This document shows, piece by piece, positions 25,457-39,045 of a stretch of 64,000 nt of DNA. Under the pieces are notes generated by a model, which saw only the letters and a program-made list of their open reading frames with translations, searched no databases and was not told the DNA's origin. The DNA is from Zonotrichia leucophrys gambelii (lineage: Eukaryota; Chordata; Aves; Passeriformes; Passerellidae), in contig NC_088171.1 of NCBI RefSeq assembly GCF_028769735.1, positions 72,743,216-72,807,215 on the forward strand. The letters are read 5' to 3'. A program made the translations under genes and the position numbers. Position 1 is the stretch's first letter. Each line of letters starts with the position of its first letter.

Positions 25457-28400
25457 TCTGCATTAAGAGTTGCTGTTCCCAAAATGCAGACAAATTCTAA
25501 AGCACTAACACCTAAAAATAATACAGCAAAAATTAAAGATTTCAGCCTGAATGAAACTCAGATGCAATGCAGGATCTTGAGGGAAGAGATGGGGACTGGG
25601 CCTGAGGAGCTCACTCAGTCTCCATTCATTGAGCCAGGATGAGAGTTGCACATCTGAACTTGGCTGCAGCAAGTGCTGGTTTTATTTCCCAGGTAGGAAG
25701 TGTTTGTGTGTTTAGCATGGCACCCATTGTCTGAAACAGAATTTGCTGCAAGACAGGATTGCTTAGATATAAGTAATGTCATCACTTCTGTAGCAGTCAC
25801 TAAGTTTAGACTAGAACCTACTGAAATTCACTGGACTTCTTGCTTTTATGTCTTTTATGCTATTTACTGCAGTATGTCAGCCCCAGGCTTACTCTGTTAT
25901 TGCCTCAGAAATTTTCTTACATTCCTTGGAAAGCAACCTACTTCCTTAAAAAGACAGCTTATCAGGACATATCTCTTTAATGATGAGGCACTTACATACA
26001 AAACTACCAGGGACTGTAAATAGCACCTGCCAGTCACTGAGAGATAAGATGCTGCATAAAAAGCAAAGTAAAGTTCAGTGAGAATATGTTCTGAGAGTCA
26101 GGAAATATATTTTCTAGCAAGAGAGAAGCATCATTTTCTGTTCTCCTAGTATTTGGCACCAGATCTGCATTTTCTTAGAATGTGTTGAAGTATGACAAAC
26201 TGCCTTATGGAAACAGCCACACACAAAAGACATTCAGTAATTATAACATGCAAAAAGTGCCTAGAAACTTCTGATTAATGATTACATTTTGTTTTCAAAG
26301 CTAATTTGCCAGCATTTTTGCAGTTCTTACAGTGCATTGTTGACTGCTGGTCTCTGGGTTAATCCATATCAGGGTAACCTGACATCTGAAACCCCCTGAC
26401 AGTGCCTGCACTGATATCCACTAAGTGCTTTGCATGGCCAGTGTTCTGTAATAAACAAGAAGACACAATTGAAGGTCATTGCTATTACAGCTACAGAAAC
26501 CACCAGAGAAGAAATAAAAAAATGTGTTTCAAAAGCAAAAAAGGCTTCCATTAATAATATAGTGAAATATAAGTAAAGATTCACTCTAACAGTACACGAA
26601 GGTAGGCAACACTGTTAAATATTGTACTTAGCTTAATAAATTAGCAGATCTCTCCCTTACTATCCATTGTGGGTGTCTGAGTTGTTGAGAGTGTTTAGTT
26701 TGGCTTCTCTAACATTAAGGAAGCCTAGAGGGGGAAGCTGATATTTCTAACAAAGAAGCACGTAGGTGTATGAGATCTGCATGAGTCTGTTTGCTCACAC
26801 GAATGTAGCAAAGGATAAGTGATCTCCACCTCCACTCTCAGCGTGCTAGGCATGAGGCATAATCAGGCTGTGCCAAGCATTATTTGATATCCTGCCAGTT
26901 TGTACCCTACCTGTTTGAATCCATGCTTCAAAGTGGACCAGAACCCTCCTTGCTCCTTGCAGGACAAGCATTCCCCTGGGGACACAGATTCTTCCTCATC
27001 CACCTCAAAATGAAGGGTTACTTTCTGGTGTGCTTAGAAGTATTTAGTAACCCAAATGTTACACAGCTTTGTTTACAGCAAAAAACTACAAGAAGGTACT
27101 CATTAAATATAAATGTTCATTGTAACCAGGCAGATCTCTCTAGATCATTATCCCATTTTCTCCATCCTCACTTATTTTATATGCTTTAGATTTATTTAAT
27201 AATAGCAATAGATAAGGAATTATTAAAGCAGAAGAAAGATCTTTTACTTTAATATGTATATTTATAAGCTTCTTGAAGAATGGTAAAATGCTTGCAAGAT
27301 GGATTCTATTCTGTTTCAGGGCATTTTGAAGTTATTTCTCATATTCAATTTCATTTACAATTATTGTAATTTCTATGAACTATTTAGATAAGAAAATAAT
27401 TGTTTTGCTCTTTTTTACATCTTATTATGAAACATTGCTGGAGAACAAATAATAAATGGGTCTAGTAAAGGATCAAACTAAAGCAGCAAATCAAACACTG
27501 AATGTGCAAGTTTAAAGTCATAATTTCTTAAAAATGCTAATGTTGCTTATGAAGCTTCTAAGGTTACAGTAATGAGCACATATTGAGAAACTCCATCTGT
27601 TTCAAAGTGTTACTTGTTAATGTGGAATATAGAGACCAAGATCTAATTTAATAACTACTAGGAAAAAAAAGGCAGAGTTTGTAAAGACAAAAATAAATTT
27701 AAAAATTGCAAAATCCTTGGAAAAAAATAAGACATTTACAGAAGTCTTTTGTTTCCAGGAAGAAATGCAAAAAATAGTTAAAATATGGCATTGAAAGCTG
27801 GCTAAGATATTATCATCCAAACTTTCTTTTGTGAATTACTAATCATTCTTAGCAAAATCTTTTTCAAGAAGAATTAATTTTTAAAAAATAAAAGCCCTAT
27901 CAAGAAAAGTTTTCAAGTTTGCAATAGAAAAATTTCTACAGAAAGTTCAACAATCTAAACTCTGGGATTGCCAGTCATGCTTCTCAACTAGAATATTTGA
28001 GACTAATGTACATGGAACCCAAAAAGTATTTACTTCTACCCCTACCATTCAGAGGTAAAAGTTTTTAAACCAAAACAGTTATTTTGGAGGGAGCTATTTT
28101 TCTGACAAAATATTTCTAAGGATTTCTCCAAGTGATGAGGACAAGAAAAAAAAATCTTAAAGAACTTTTATGGATGTGCAAAGCAGCTTTTATCCAATAC
28201 TAATTACCAACTTTATATCTGTTCAGTTGAACAGAAACATACTAAATAATTTTTTTTTAAATTTCATTCCCCTCAGATGGAAATTAAAAACAACCTCTTC
28301 CTATTATGCTGTCCTGTTTCTACTTGATGTAGTGTTTTCTGGATAAAATATTTTTAACAAAAAATTCACAAAAATATCTGGAATGCTGCCTATGAAACGC

Positions 28401-28531
28401 TAATACTTCCTCCCTCTAACTATTCCAGCTTTTTATCCTATGAAATTATTTTACTTACATTGCACATAATTATAGGTTCTATAGAATAGAGATTTGGTTT
28501 GCAAAAAGAAATATCGAGGTACTTTGTTTTC

Positions 28532-29079
28532 TCAGACAGTTGAAAAGTCAGAATTGTGAAGTACACATCTGTCCTTACACAATGCTTCTGAAGCAGGCTC
28601 TATGTGCTCTCTCCACCTTTTTACCTTCCCTAGTGTTGGATAGATGAGGGGTCCGGTAAAAATGATGGTTAACCTGCGTCTGAAAGCTGTGGCAGTGGTA
28701 CCTTGGATATTTATGCCCTGAAAGATCTGCAGAGCAGCTTCACATCCCTCTTTGAGAGGACAAAGCATAGTGAGTTTTCTGCAGCTTTCCTGACCTTCTC
28801 TGTCCATTCCTTCTGTGCAAACAGTTCATCTTCTTCAGTGCAGTCTGCAAGCAGAACTCCATCGAGCCAGTAGAGCCATGTCAGGGATTTCCCTGGCTGT
28901 CTACGACTTTGCTCTTTCCTATGTGCTGTCACAGCAGAGAAATGACGCTGTGGCAAGCTAAAGATGATATTTTCTGTGAAGAAAGGTACCAACTGTGTAG
29001 GAATGGAAAAAAAGAAGATAGTGTGATTGTGTGTAGATTTGAGGAGGAGGAAACCCTGATTGCAACATATAAAGATCAA
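28532..29079 (-). pseudogene. Possible decayed coding sequence, unrecognised
   Basis: Two minus-strand frames overlap in a way that suggests one old frame broken by a shift. One is 122 codons at 28711-29079. The other is 91 codons at 28532-28807. The second half of the first reads as charged, protein-like sequence (motifs SLTWLYWLDGVLLADCTEEDE and EWTEKVRKAAE). The second continues with KEGCEAALQIFQG and TLGKVKRWREH. The local GC content is above that of its neighbours. I do not recognise any family and see no conserved catalytic motif, start context, poly(A) tail or splice sites. Chance frames are a serious alternative, so confidence is low. Confidence 0.22.
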
Positions 29080-31777
29080 TATACGCTCTCATTTTGTGTT
29101 GTGCAAATTAAATGCTTTGCTATACCCCAAATTATTTTATAGAATGGATTATTACAATCTTAGAAATAATTTTATAAGTTTTTAGGTCTTGCCAGTTTTT
29201 AAAAGGATATAAAACTTCTTTCAGCAAAGCTCTATTACCTTATTTGTGCAGTATGGCATTATAGCTTTTGGTGAAATGTCCTGCACATAACAAAGAGAGA
29301 TCATCTTTGGGGAAAATGTATTAGTTACATCAGATGTAAGAGGTCATTGAATCTGAGAGCAAATCAACTCTCAGATTAAAGAGGAATAGACTGAAAGAGT
29401 TGTGCCACTGCTGTTAGGTGTCAGTGCTGCTCCCCATATCATCTTGCATCACAGGGTGACAAGTACAGGTTGCAAGGAGTGCAGGAGCTGAGGAGGATCA
29501 GCATGCAAAGCTGCAGTCAACAGCATGGATCCAAAGGACAGTGCCATACAGAAAGAGACTGGCAGCAGCCAGATGCAGTCTCCCATCAGTCAGCATCAGA
29601 CTGGATGCAGCATCACCACAGCAAGGTCTCAGACAATACAAGGCAAGAAGCAGTTTTCAGCACATGCTAAATTCAGGAATAGTGAATTAATTAAAATTAC
29701 TAAGGAATGAATCACCATCCATTAAATCCTCCTGGTGATGTTTAAGATTGGAAAAGCAAAACAACAAGAATGAACACTCACATTAATTCAGTATCTTAAC
29801 CTTTGACATTTTGCAGACAAATCAAAGCAGTTTTCAAGCTGATGAAAAATATAAATAATTTTTCCCTCATGTAATTCACATTTATATGGAGATTTATAAG
29901 ATCCTATCTGTTTTTTTTTAATGATATGTCTAAATCAGGCAAAGCCTAAAAAAATACTTTTAAACTAAGCATCAAAACAAAAGAAAATAGTGGACAATCA
30001 AAAAGATAAACATAAATATGGCTGGAAACCAAGGATAAGTCCTAAGAGATAAATTTAAAAGAAAAAAATTGACATGAGAAGAATTATAAATAAAGTTCAA
30101 GAGGCAGACATCAGTAATTCCTCATTGCATCACCATAACCACTGGGGCGGGTACATATTTTCTTCAGAGGAATTACATTAAGGTGTCTTTGCCAACACTC
30201 TGCCACTTTTCTCTGCTCTCCCATGATTGCCACCCACAGAGTCTTCCCAGGACAGCAGCTTGTTGAGCACTCTTCAAATACAGTCAGTTAAACCATTTTG
30301 TGGGACTCAGATACACAAACATACTACCAAAACCATATTGTTGTAGAGGTAACTTGGTTCATTTCAGTGATCTGATTTAGAGCACAGTCCTACAAATAGC
30401 TACATGCAGATAAAACAGGGGGATAACTAAGTGTAGACATGCCAGGAAAGACAAGTCTTAAGTCTGTGTCAGGGTAGGGATTTATTATTTTTAAGAACTT
30501 TTTTACCCAAGTTTACCACCAAATACAATATAGTGTATATGGACATTTTGGGAATAAATGCCTTTAATCATATAACAATCAGTTATAGTAGTGGAAAATT
30601 TCACCCGTTCTATCCACCCAGGAAGTGCAACATTCAAACAGGTGCTTGAAATGAGGACTAATGGATTCAAAGAACTCCTTTCCTTTCTCCATTTTACACT
30701 CTATTTAGCAACTTCTGCATCTAGAAGTGCACTATTGTTATTTTTTGAAATATTTTCGATATTGAATCATAAAATGCTTAAACATTTGTTTAACATTTTG
30801 TGGTGTGAAAAAAGCTCAGTTAATACCTGTGTAGATAGAGGCTAATATAGAGGCTAAAATACAATTGAAAGAAAATCTCTTCATTAAAGCCTTTCCAAAC
30901 ACATGATCAATCTGTGGGAAGAGGCCTCAACCCTGGACAGTTGGCTTTGATCAAAGAGCCAGAGCAATGTGCAGTTTTCTGCTGTAAGTTAAGGCAGACT
31001 CCCTGATAAAGGAATTGTGTATTCAGCTGGAAAGGCTCCTCTTAAATCCTTATGCAGCATGTGTACTGTGGGTGGTCCCATGTCACACAACACTGGAAAG
31101 GTACAAGGCTGTGTCAATTCACCAGCTCAGCCTAAAGGGAATGGTACAGTTCAGACTGGCTTTCTGGACCATCCATGTCATACTTCTGCCCCCAAGCTGC
31201 AGACCCCATTCACTAGTATTAAAAAGGGAACAAAATTAGTTTTGTTCCTATATATTTGAACCATTTTTCAGAAAATGGGAAAATAAAGGCGAAATGTAAT
31301 CCCATTTAACGTAACACTGTCAAATCGATCTTCAAACACATTCATTTACATACCAGTCAGATCCTTATTACTAGCTCCAGCTGCCTGACCCAGCCCTGAC
31401 AATCACAGGATTGCGGAAATAGCAGGTCTCATTTACGTTATTCACCAGATATAAACAACCTAACACTGTTAGTGTTTTGGATCTACAGCTGAACCAAGGA
31501 GTGTGGCCCGGCTGAAATGGAAGGCATAAACAGAAACACAGGTTTGTAAACGACTAAAACTTAATGATAACAGGAGTTTATGGATATATTGAATATCCAC
31601 TGAATCCTGAAAGTGTTATTAATAACTTCAGCACAATTTTCTTTAAACATAATGTCATTTAATAATCCTAAGTTTCTTTGTTTCTTTCTTTTTTCAGTCA
31701 TATATTACTGTCAGAGTTTCAATTATTAAAGAAACATTTTCTTTCATAAGCCTTTAAGATTTTCATGAGGGGAACTG
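29080..31777. other. Non-coding DNA, no gene recognised
   Basis: Frames are at most 84 codons (30591-30845) and unremarkable. No repeat family was recognised. Two short repeated units (ATAGAGGCTA) occur at 30836-30857. Confidence 0.6.
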
Positions 31778-32087
31778 GAAGGGCAGGAACCAATCCTTTC
31801 ACTGTCTTGACCAGTGGCAGGACTCAGGGGAATGTCATGAAGTTGTCAGGGGAGGTTTAGGTTCAATGTAAGGAAAATGTGCTTCACCAAGAGGGTGACT
31901 GAACACTAAAAAGGCTCCTCAGGGAAGGGGTCACAGAACCAAGCCTGTCAGAGTTCAAGAAGAATTTGGCCAATGCCCTCAGGTACATGGTGTGACCCTT
32001 GGGGTGTTCTGTGCTGGGTCAAGACTTGGACTTGATAATCCTCATGGGTCCCTTCCAACTCTGCTTACTCTGGGATTCTATTCGATC
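31778..32087 (+). mobile_element. CR1 LINE 3' tail, plus strand
   Basis: The segment follows the CR1 3' end in sense orientation: the end of ORF2, a 3' UTR with the familiar AGGGTGACTGAACACT and TCAGGGAAGGGGTCACAG strings, then GGGTCCCTTCCAACTCTG. It closes with GATTCTATTCGAT (32075-32087), a worn copy of the ATTCTATG terminal repeat typical of CR1. It is about 310 bases long, so heavily 5'-truncated. It keeps no useful reading frame and is non-mobile. The CAC-to-CTC and other scattered differences from the remembered consensus point to an old insertion. Confidence 0.92.
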
Positions 32088-33195
32088 ATTACCTTGGAAC
32101 TTTGACACCATGAAATATTTTTAATTGATCAAACATTTTTATCCTTTATATGTGCTACTACAAGACTTTTATGTGGTTTACTAAGGCAATCCATCTGGAA
32201 GTAAGAAATTCAGTGAATGATTAAAATTGCATATCTTTCTTGAAATGTGTTTGTTCTCTTTTTGTCATATTAGCATGAGATGTTTGCTGTATCACCATCC
32301 TCAATTACAACAAAGGTATTTAGAATATAGGTTAAGAGAAAGAAACCTATCTACCAGCTATGCTTTAGGAAGAATGTGAAAATGCATGTGTCTCTCTTAA
32401 TAGGGGAAGTGAATAGTTTGTAGATAATTCATTAGAAAACAGCAGGGAAAAGTGTACAAAACCGAGTGAGAAAGAACCTATTAAATGCCCATTTCTGATA
32501 GGAAATTCTTGACATGACCAGTTTTCCTTTTAAGGTTGTATTTGCCCAACATAGTCACTTTCAACATTTCTGATCTTTAATATAAATATTGGAGGATAGT
32601 ATAAATATTTCTTCCAAAGTAAAATAAATGAACACATAATATATGAATAAACAGACTTCATTTCATGAAGTGTGAAATTGTAAAGTACATGCCTACTTGC
32701 ATTTAAAAATCAATAGAGATAAGTGTTTTGTCTGTAGATTCAGCTGTTTAACACATATCATTAATCACTTTGAAAAGAAAAAATTTATAGTCTCATGTAA
32801 TTTCTTTTTTCCTGGAAAGACACAAAATGCATCCGTGGAGTATTTGGTGTGTAAATACAGCTATCTAATTTTATCTTATTCTCTGTAAAGCTACTTACGT
32901 TCTAATTTCAGAGAAAAATAGAAAAACATTTTTATATCTCTGTCTTTTCAGTTTCTGTCCATCTTCAGAACTAGATCTAATGCACCTGTCATAGTAGAAG
33001 ATAAAGAGAGACTCACTATCAGATTTCTGTTTCTTAAAGATTCCAAAAGATACCGGGCTCTCAAATATTCGGTGAAATACTGCTGGCTTCTAATGACCCA
33101 CACCTTCCTGGAGCAAGATCAGTTGTTTCAAGGAAAAGAACAAAACCTTTTCCATTTAATTTGTCATTCCCCCTTAGATTTTTCTCATACTATTT

Positions 33196-33250
33196 TCATC
33201 CTTTCTTTTTTCCTTACTCTTCTCATCCTTTCTTTTTTTCTTTACTCTTT
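33196..33250. repeat. Tandem pyrimidine unit, period 27
   Basis: TCATCCTTTCTTTTTTCC is followed by TTACTCTT. The unit is repeated once with minor changes. The tract is nearly all pyrimidine on the plus strand. Confidence 0.85.
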
Positions 33251-33950
33251 AATTCAGCCTACACTGACCTGCCTTTAAAATTGTATTAACAAACTCCAGC
33301 TGAAGATACTCAGCTGCACTTTCTAACTTGACAATCCGCATTTCTTCTTAAAATAGGAGCTATGGGATTATTCCCACATAAAGTGAGGTTAGTAGACTAA
33401 ACATTTTGTATTGTTGTAAGAACATAGTCTTGATATAATGATGACATTTGACTTCATATTTTGAATATAAACCAGACCTGAATCCATCAATTCCTTAGGA
33501 ATGCATTTAGGCACTTTCCCTTATCCCACTGCTCACCAGTTAAATATGTGATTAAGTAGTTCACTTGGTATAGCCAAGGGTGGCAGCTGGAAAGTCAAAA
33601 ATAATTCCGATTCACAAATGAAACCAAGATTTTTGCAGCCAAAAAAATAATTTCTGTTCTGAGTACTTCACCAAGTAACTTCAGTTTCTTTACAACATAT
33701 AAGACACATCATTTTGGGTCTTATTCACTAAATGAAAATGCTTTGCACAGAAAACAGCAGGAAAAGCCATGCCGTGGAAGTAAAAATGACATTTTAAGTT
33801 TACAACATTATTTTTCAAAATCCTTTTCAGGTTCAATACAACTTCCACTAGCCTTCATCTGACAGCTGAAAAATCATTCAAAAGATATCACTGATTTTTT
33901 TTTTTTTTCTGGTAGGTTAAGCAAGTTTAGCATATTAGAAGAGTCATATG

Positions 33951-33976
33951 CAGTCATATCATAAAAGATATGACTG
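33951..33976. repeat. Perfect 10-bp stem-loop
   Basis: CAGTCATATC at 33951-33960 and GATATGACTG at 33967-33976 are exact reverse complements around a 6-base loop (ATAAAA). A partial third copy (GAGTCATATG) directly precedes the left arm at 33941-33950. It is not followed by a T run, and intrinsic terminators are not expected in this genome. Confidence 0.9.
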
Positions 33977-34038
33977 GAAAGATAGAACCATTTTTCCTAC
34001 ATAACTTTAGTCCTATCAGTATTAAAATATCTTGACAC

Positions 34039-34070
34039 ATTAGTTTTTCTAACTAATTAGTTTTTCTAAC
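34039..34070. repeat. Tandem 17-mer ATTAGTTTTTCTAACTA
   Basis: Two abutting copies, the second losing identity in its last two bases. Slippage product. Confidence 0.85.
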
Positions 34071-37000
34071 AGTCTTTTGGATACAAAGAAGATTCTGAAA
34101 ATATAGAAACAAATCAGTGACATGTTTTCGGAGCTAGAAAAATTAGTGTATTTATATAATTTTTTTCTTTAAATTTGTAGCAAAATATTTTATTACAAAT
34201 GAAAAAAAAATAAGAGAAACAATGCATTTTGGTTGATTAGTGTTGTATTTTTCCACATGACATAAATACAGAAGCCCTAATGTTTTTTGCTCTTATTTTA
34301 AAAAAGGTTTTGAAATATCAAAATTTTTACTTTATTTAAATTTTATTGAAATACTTTTCACAGATCCAAATTCAATTTATCAGAATGCTTCAGCACTCCC
34401 TTTTCATGGTTTGCGGGGGTTTGGTTTACTTTGTGTTTTGGTTGAGGTTGTTTGGAAATTTTTGCTAACTGTAGAAATTTTCTTCTTTTTCAAGGTGTCG
34501 CATTACCTAAAGACTTTCTGATATTCCAAGAGATGACTTGCCAGGCAACTTCTTTGTAAACATTTTTCAAAGTTCCTTATATAAGTTTTTACAGCTCCTA
34601 AAACATGTTAGAAATTATTAAAGAGTGTAAGAATTTGTATGCTCTGCTTGAGAAAAAATAATTAAACCAGCTCCAATAAAAATGAGAATTGCCTGAACTT
34701 GATGAGAGTTTCTTTGATGCTTCAAAAAGCTGGGGTCATTTTTTGCTTTTTCCTTTTACATAAGATTTAATTTGTATTTTCCTCTACAATTTCAGATCCA
34801 AGTGGAATCGAAATATCAAATATAATGATAAAGTGTTACAGTGGTATCTCTGACCCCTGAGAAGAAAAGCCTGAGAAATTTCATTAACCTCTCTGTTCTT
34901 GTGAGATTTGAATTCCACATCAAGAGGTGTAGATAGCTTGGATTGGATAACCATCTTGTTCTCAAGGTGATATTTGTACTGAAATTCCTACCATCTTGAA
35001 GATTACTTTTCACAATGTGCAACATGAAAAAATATTTCTCATACTGCAAAAAAAAAAAAATCAAAGTTAGAGCTAATTTGAGATTTAAGTGACTGAATAT
35101 GCAAGCTCTTTGTTATTTACACATTTTTCTAAATTACTTTTTCCTTTGAGGAAACAATATATTTTTATGGCACTGCAAAAACAGATTCATGAACAAAAAA
35201 GTTCAAGTAAAAAAGCTAGAAGAAAAACACTATGGAATAGCAGACAAGCTGTACCGAAGATGTATGCAGACCTCATATCTTGTAACATCTCTGCTTATCA
35301 ATCAGAGGATTTCTTGGGAGTTTGCAGGGGAAGGAGGAGGAGTCATTTTTGTTGTTGTTATCATTGTTTTTGTTGTTTTCCAGCATGTCTGCTTCAGTGT
35401 TTGGGGGAAAAAAACCTAAGGAAAAAAAGAAAGCGATTGCAATATCTTACCTCTTCTTGAAAACTGCTGTTTGCAAAACCAAGTTACCTTTTAAGTTGTC
35501 CTCTAGATTATATTTTAACAGCATAATGCTTTTATAAATCAAATCAGCAGTCTGTCCTTAAGAATATTTCCCATGTTCAAACTAGTATCCTCCACTTATT
35601 AATATATTTACAGTGGAAATTATCTAATTGTAAAAATATTATTTTTTTTCTTTCCTTCTATGTCAAACTTGGTTCATAATTCTGTAATAGCTGCTACATT
35701 GATGTTGCTGTAAACTGGATCAGGATCCTACCTTACAATATTCTTCCAAATGTTCTGCTATCAAGAGCAGGAGGCAGCGTAAGCTCTATTCTCAAAAAAA
35801 AAAACTAAAACAACCAGGCAACAGAAAATACCATCTTATGTTAACATGGTAATATGCATGTTAACAAGACAAGGGAATTTCCTTGTTTTGCTCTTTTTTT
35901 TCCTCAACACATGGAATACCAGCTTTGCAAAAGACACAGTAAATAAAAACAGTGCATTTAACAGAAGCAAGGCATATCCAGTATCTGATTTTTGAGACAA
36001 GGACATTTCTGTCTCAAGAAATCTGTCCAGTTTTTTTTATACTAGAAACTTAGGGCATGAGAAAAAGAACATTTTTTTATGGGTTCCTGTAATGCTCTAT
36101 GTCTGATTCAGCTCATAGCTGCACAAATTTGATTTGCATTGGATTAAAGTCATATGAATTTTTAAATTGGTATGAAATTATTTAAAACTCATGAAATCTG
36201 TATGAGAACCCTGTTACCTTTCTCTATCTTATTTAATTTTCTTTGTTTTCATTTGGGGTTTTTAAAATTTTTTTTTGTCTCTGTTCCTACCCTGCCAAAC
36301 ATCAGAATGCTAGATTTTTCACTCCCTAGCTTCTGTGCTCCAGAGACCAATAGGTCTTTCCATCTTCAGCATGAACCAAACTGTATGAATTTCTAATTTG
36401 TTCCCCAGGAAATTCAAAATTCTCCTTTCATTATGGAGTCCCAAGGAGATCAAATTCCCAATATACTAATCTTGCACGAGTAAGGAGAATTTTAACTATC
36501 TTCAACAAAGTCCTACACACTTTAGAGATCACCGTATGGAGAATAACCTGTCTCTTCCTTTGACTAGTTAGAACTGCTCTGAAAATATTTCTAGAATATG
36601 CAAAAGTCTGAAATTAACCTTAATGATATCATGATGTCTAATAGGAAATGAAGGACTTCTAATTTAGGAATTTATTTTCCAAATATCTGGGTATTGAAGT
36701 AAAACACTCTACTTGATAATCTAGAGGAAATGCAAGTGATTCTTTTTATACATATTTTTTAAAAAAATTAAGATGCAAAAGATGCTTTTAATGATTTTAA
36801 CCTGAATGTTTAGTAGTTTTTCCTACCCTGGAAAAAGTGGAAAGCAAAGAACCTGATGATTTTGTTGCTTCAGAGAAGAACAAAGATATTGGTAGCTATC
36901 CAAGTAGAGTCTGTCTACGACGTGGAACACAGACTAGAGAGATGTTTTCCAGTCCAGAGGGTGTTGTAGGAAGAAAATAGGATGATTTATGTCCTCCTCT

Positions 37001-38944
37001 GTCCCTAGAGTGAATGAAAGATTGCAATTATTCCTCTTATCTTTTTGATACTGTGCAAAAGTTGAGTTTTAGATCTACTTGCAGAGTTTAAGTTATTGAT
37101 CCATGCTTCCTGGCTGCATTCATGCCACTGCCCTCATCACTACCCTGTTTCATAAAACTCCAGGTAAACACCAAGTATATTTGGCAATACCAGCCATAAT
37201 CAGCCAAGTTATGACAGATTTAGTGCCATTTTACTTTTAGCACATGTATTAAATCAGCTTCTACCCAAAACTATGAAGTAGACAGAATTGTGAAGGGAAT
37301 GCAAACAATTATGAACTTAGTTCATACTATTAAATACCACTCCATTTAGACCAGGCTGCTCAGTCTCATTTATGTTAACAAGATGCACACTGGGGTTTCC
37401 TTATGGAGTGTATAGTACCTCTTTGTTTTGAGCATACAAAGAGTGTGAGGATAATCCTGTAATTCAATAAGTTTTCTCTATGTGAGGCTTGGTTAGTCTA
37501 TAATTAATCCTCTAGGCAGACATAAAATTAGAGAATAGCACTGCTTCACTATAGTGCAAAACCATAATCTATTTTATTTTACAAAAACTTGTCAAACAAA
37601 CAGTGCATTTTGCAGGTAATGGGGCTACTATTTACCCTTTTGGCCACTTTTTCTGAATTGCTAAGAGCCAGAGCCTAGAGAAAGGTGACAGAACTTTGCA
37701 GAGGGATAAGAAATGTATGTAAATCATGGGGGAGAACAGAAAAACAAATATGTTAATTTTTTAAAACTTGCAGATGAGAATTTGCAGATATCTGATTTGG
37801 TGAACTTAAAATATCAAAATCAATTAAGAAACCAAACCTGCAACAGAGATGAAAGACACCAGAGACAGAGCTGCAGGAAACAGTTGTGAAACCATACCTG
37901 ACAACAGTGCAGAATATCTGAATGAGTGGCATCCATGCTGTGTGATACAGAATTCTCTCCTAGTTCTGAAATGAAAAAAACAAAAAAACAAAAAAACAAA
38001 GCAAAAATGAGCCCCAGGGCAGCAGTTAACACAAGAATAAGCTGGTGTTCATTGTTTTAAATTATTATTTCAATATTCTTGTGCATGGGGGATTAAAAAT
38101 ATTGTAAAAGAAAGTGAAAAGAAGCAATCTAAATCTACAAAAATTTGGAAATGGTCAAATTTATGACTGACATTTGCTAAATGATTACTTTAAAATTCAG
38201 AAAGTTATGCTAGAGGTAATTACCTGTAATAATGATTTTACCTACGCAGAATTGTATTTTAATGCTTGTTTATGTGAAGATGAAATTAAAAACACTGCAT
38301 CACCAAAATGAAAAGAAACCAAAACCCAGTCTAATTGTTATCTACTTGGAACCAACTGTTCAGAACAGATGGAAGCAAGCCTTATATAAGGGATGTTCTG
38401 AAATCGGGAATGAGAAAAAAAAATTAAAGCTTTTCTGTAGCAAAATAGTCTACCTAGAATTAACCAAATATTTCATATAAAAGTTGTATACAACATTTTT
38501 ATTAATGATTAATAGATATCTGGCTAAGAAAAAAACAGCATTTTTAATTCCTATAAAAGTGGCAATCGTAGGAAATTTGCAGGACTGGAATTGAAAGGCT
38601 TTCTTTAGGATGCCAGACAAGTCCTCAGGTTTCTAATTTTTTCATGAGTTTCTGCCTGAAACATGATAGGTTTTGTGCACTCCTCTTTCATTATAATGTA
38701 ACTCGTTCTTTAACTGAGGTGGGCATGAATGGTTCGCTGTCACTCCCATGACTTGGTGAACAAGCACAACCATGGTTATTATGTTTGGTACCTGATGTCA
38801 AGGGTGTTATTCTGGTTTTGCAATGCTCAGGTCCCAGTGGATAAAAGTAATAACCCATTCCCGATATCTTAAACCAAAACTAAATACACCATGGAAGCAT
38901 TCTTCTCTAGTGCAAGTCTTATCCTCTTGGTGACCTCACTACTG

Positions 38945-39045
38945 AGAAAAAAAAAATCAAAAAACCCACAAAAATCCAAAAAAGAAACAAACAAAAAACA
39001 AACAAAACCCCCAACAACACAGAAAACAAACAAACAAACAAAAGG
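38945..39045. repeat. A/C-rich low-complexity tract
   Basis: About 100 bases composed almost only of A and C on the plus strand, with AAAC, AAACAA and CCC units. It yields a lysine/glutamine/threonine-rich frame at 38891-39085 that is an artefact of composition. It may be a degraded poly(A)-like tract extended by slippage. Confidence 0.85.

Larger units (their letters stand above)
18109..28531. other. Long non-coding stretch, no gene recognised
   Basis: About 10 kb without a recognisable gene or dispersed repeat. The longest frames are 107 codons (25700-26023, plus) and 101 codons (26884-27189, plus). Both lack domains, have no homologue I recognise and sit in no visible exon context. Short simple-sequence features lie at 19458-19498 (TG-rich), 24476-24500 (duplicated CCTAGGGCTA unit), 24815-24856 (A runs) and 25431-25456 (tandem 13-mer). 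A polypyrimidine-AG like motif near 18560-18580 is not supported as a splice site by any coding sequence. Confidence 0.55.
32088..38944. other. Non-coding DNA with small repeats
   Basis: No coding sequence is supported. The longest frame (123 codons, plus, 35089-35460) runs through GTT/TTG-rich and purine-rich simple sequence and is overlapped by two other plus-strand frames, which marks it as compositional. The stretch contains a tandem pyrimidine unit (33196-33250), a perfect hairpin (33951-33976) and a tandem 17-mer (34039-34070). Several A and T runs also occur, including (AAAAAAC)n-like sequence at 37972-38000. Confidence 0.6.

Noticed and set aside
35089..35537. Three overlapping plus-strand frames of 71-123 codons
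   Set aside because: They overlap one another in all three frames across GTT-rich and purine-rich simple sequence, so composition explains them.
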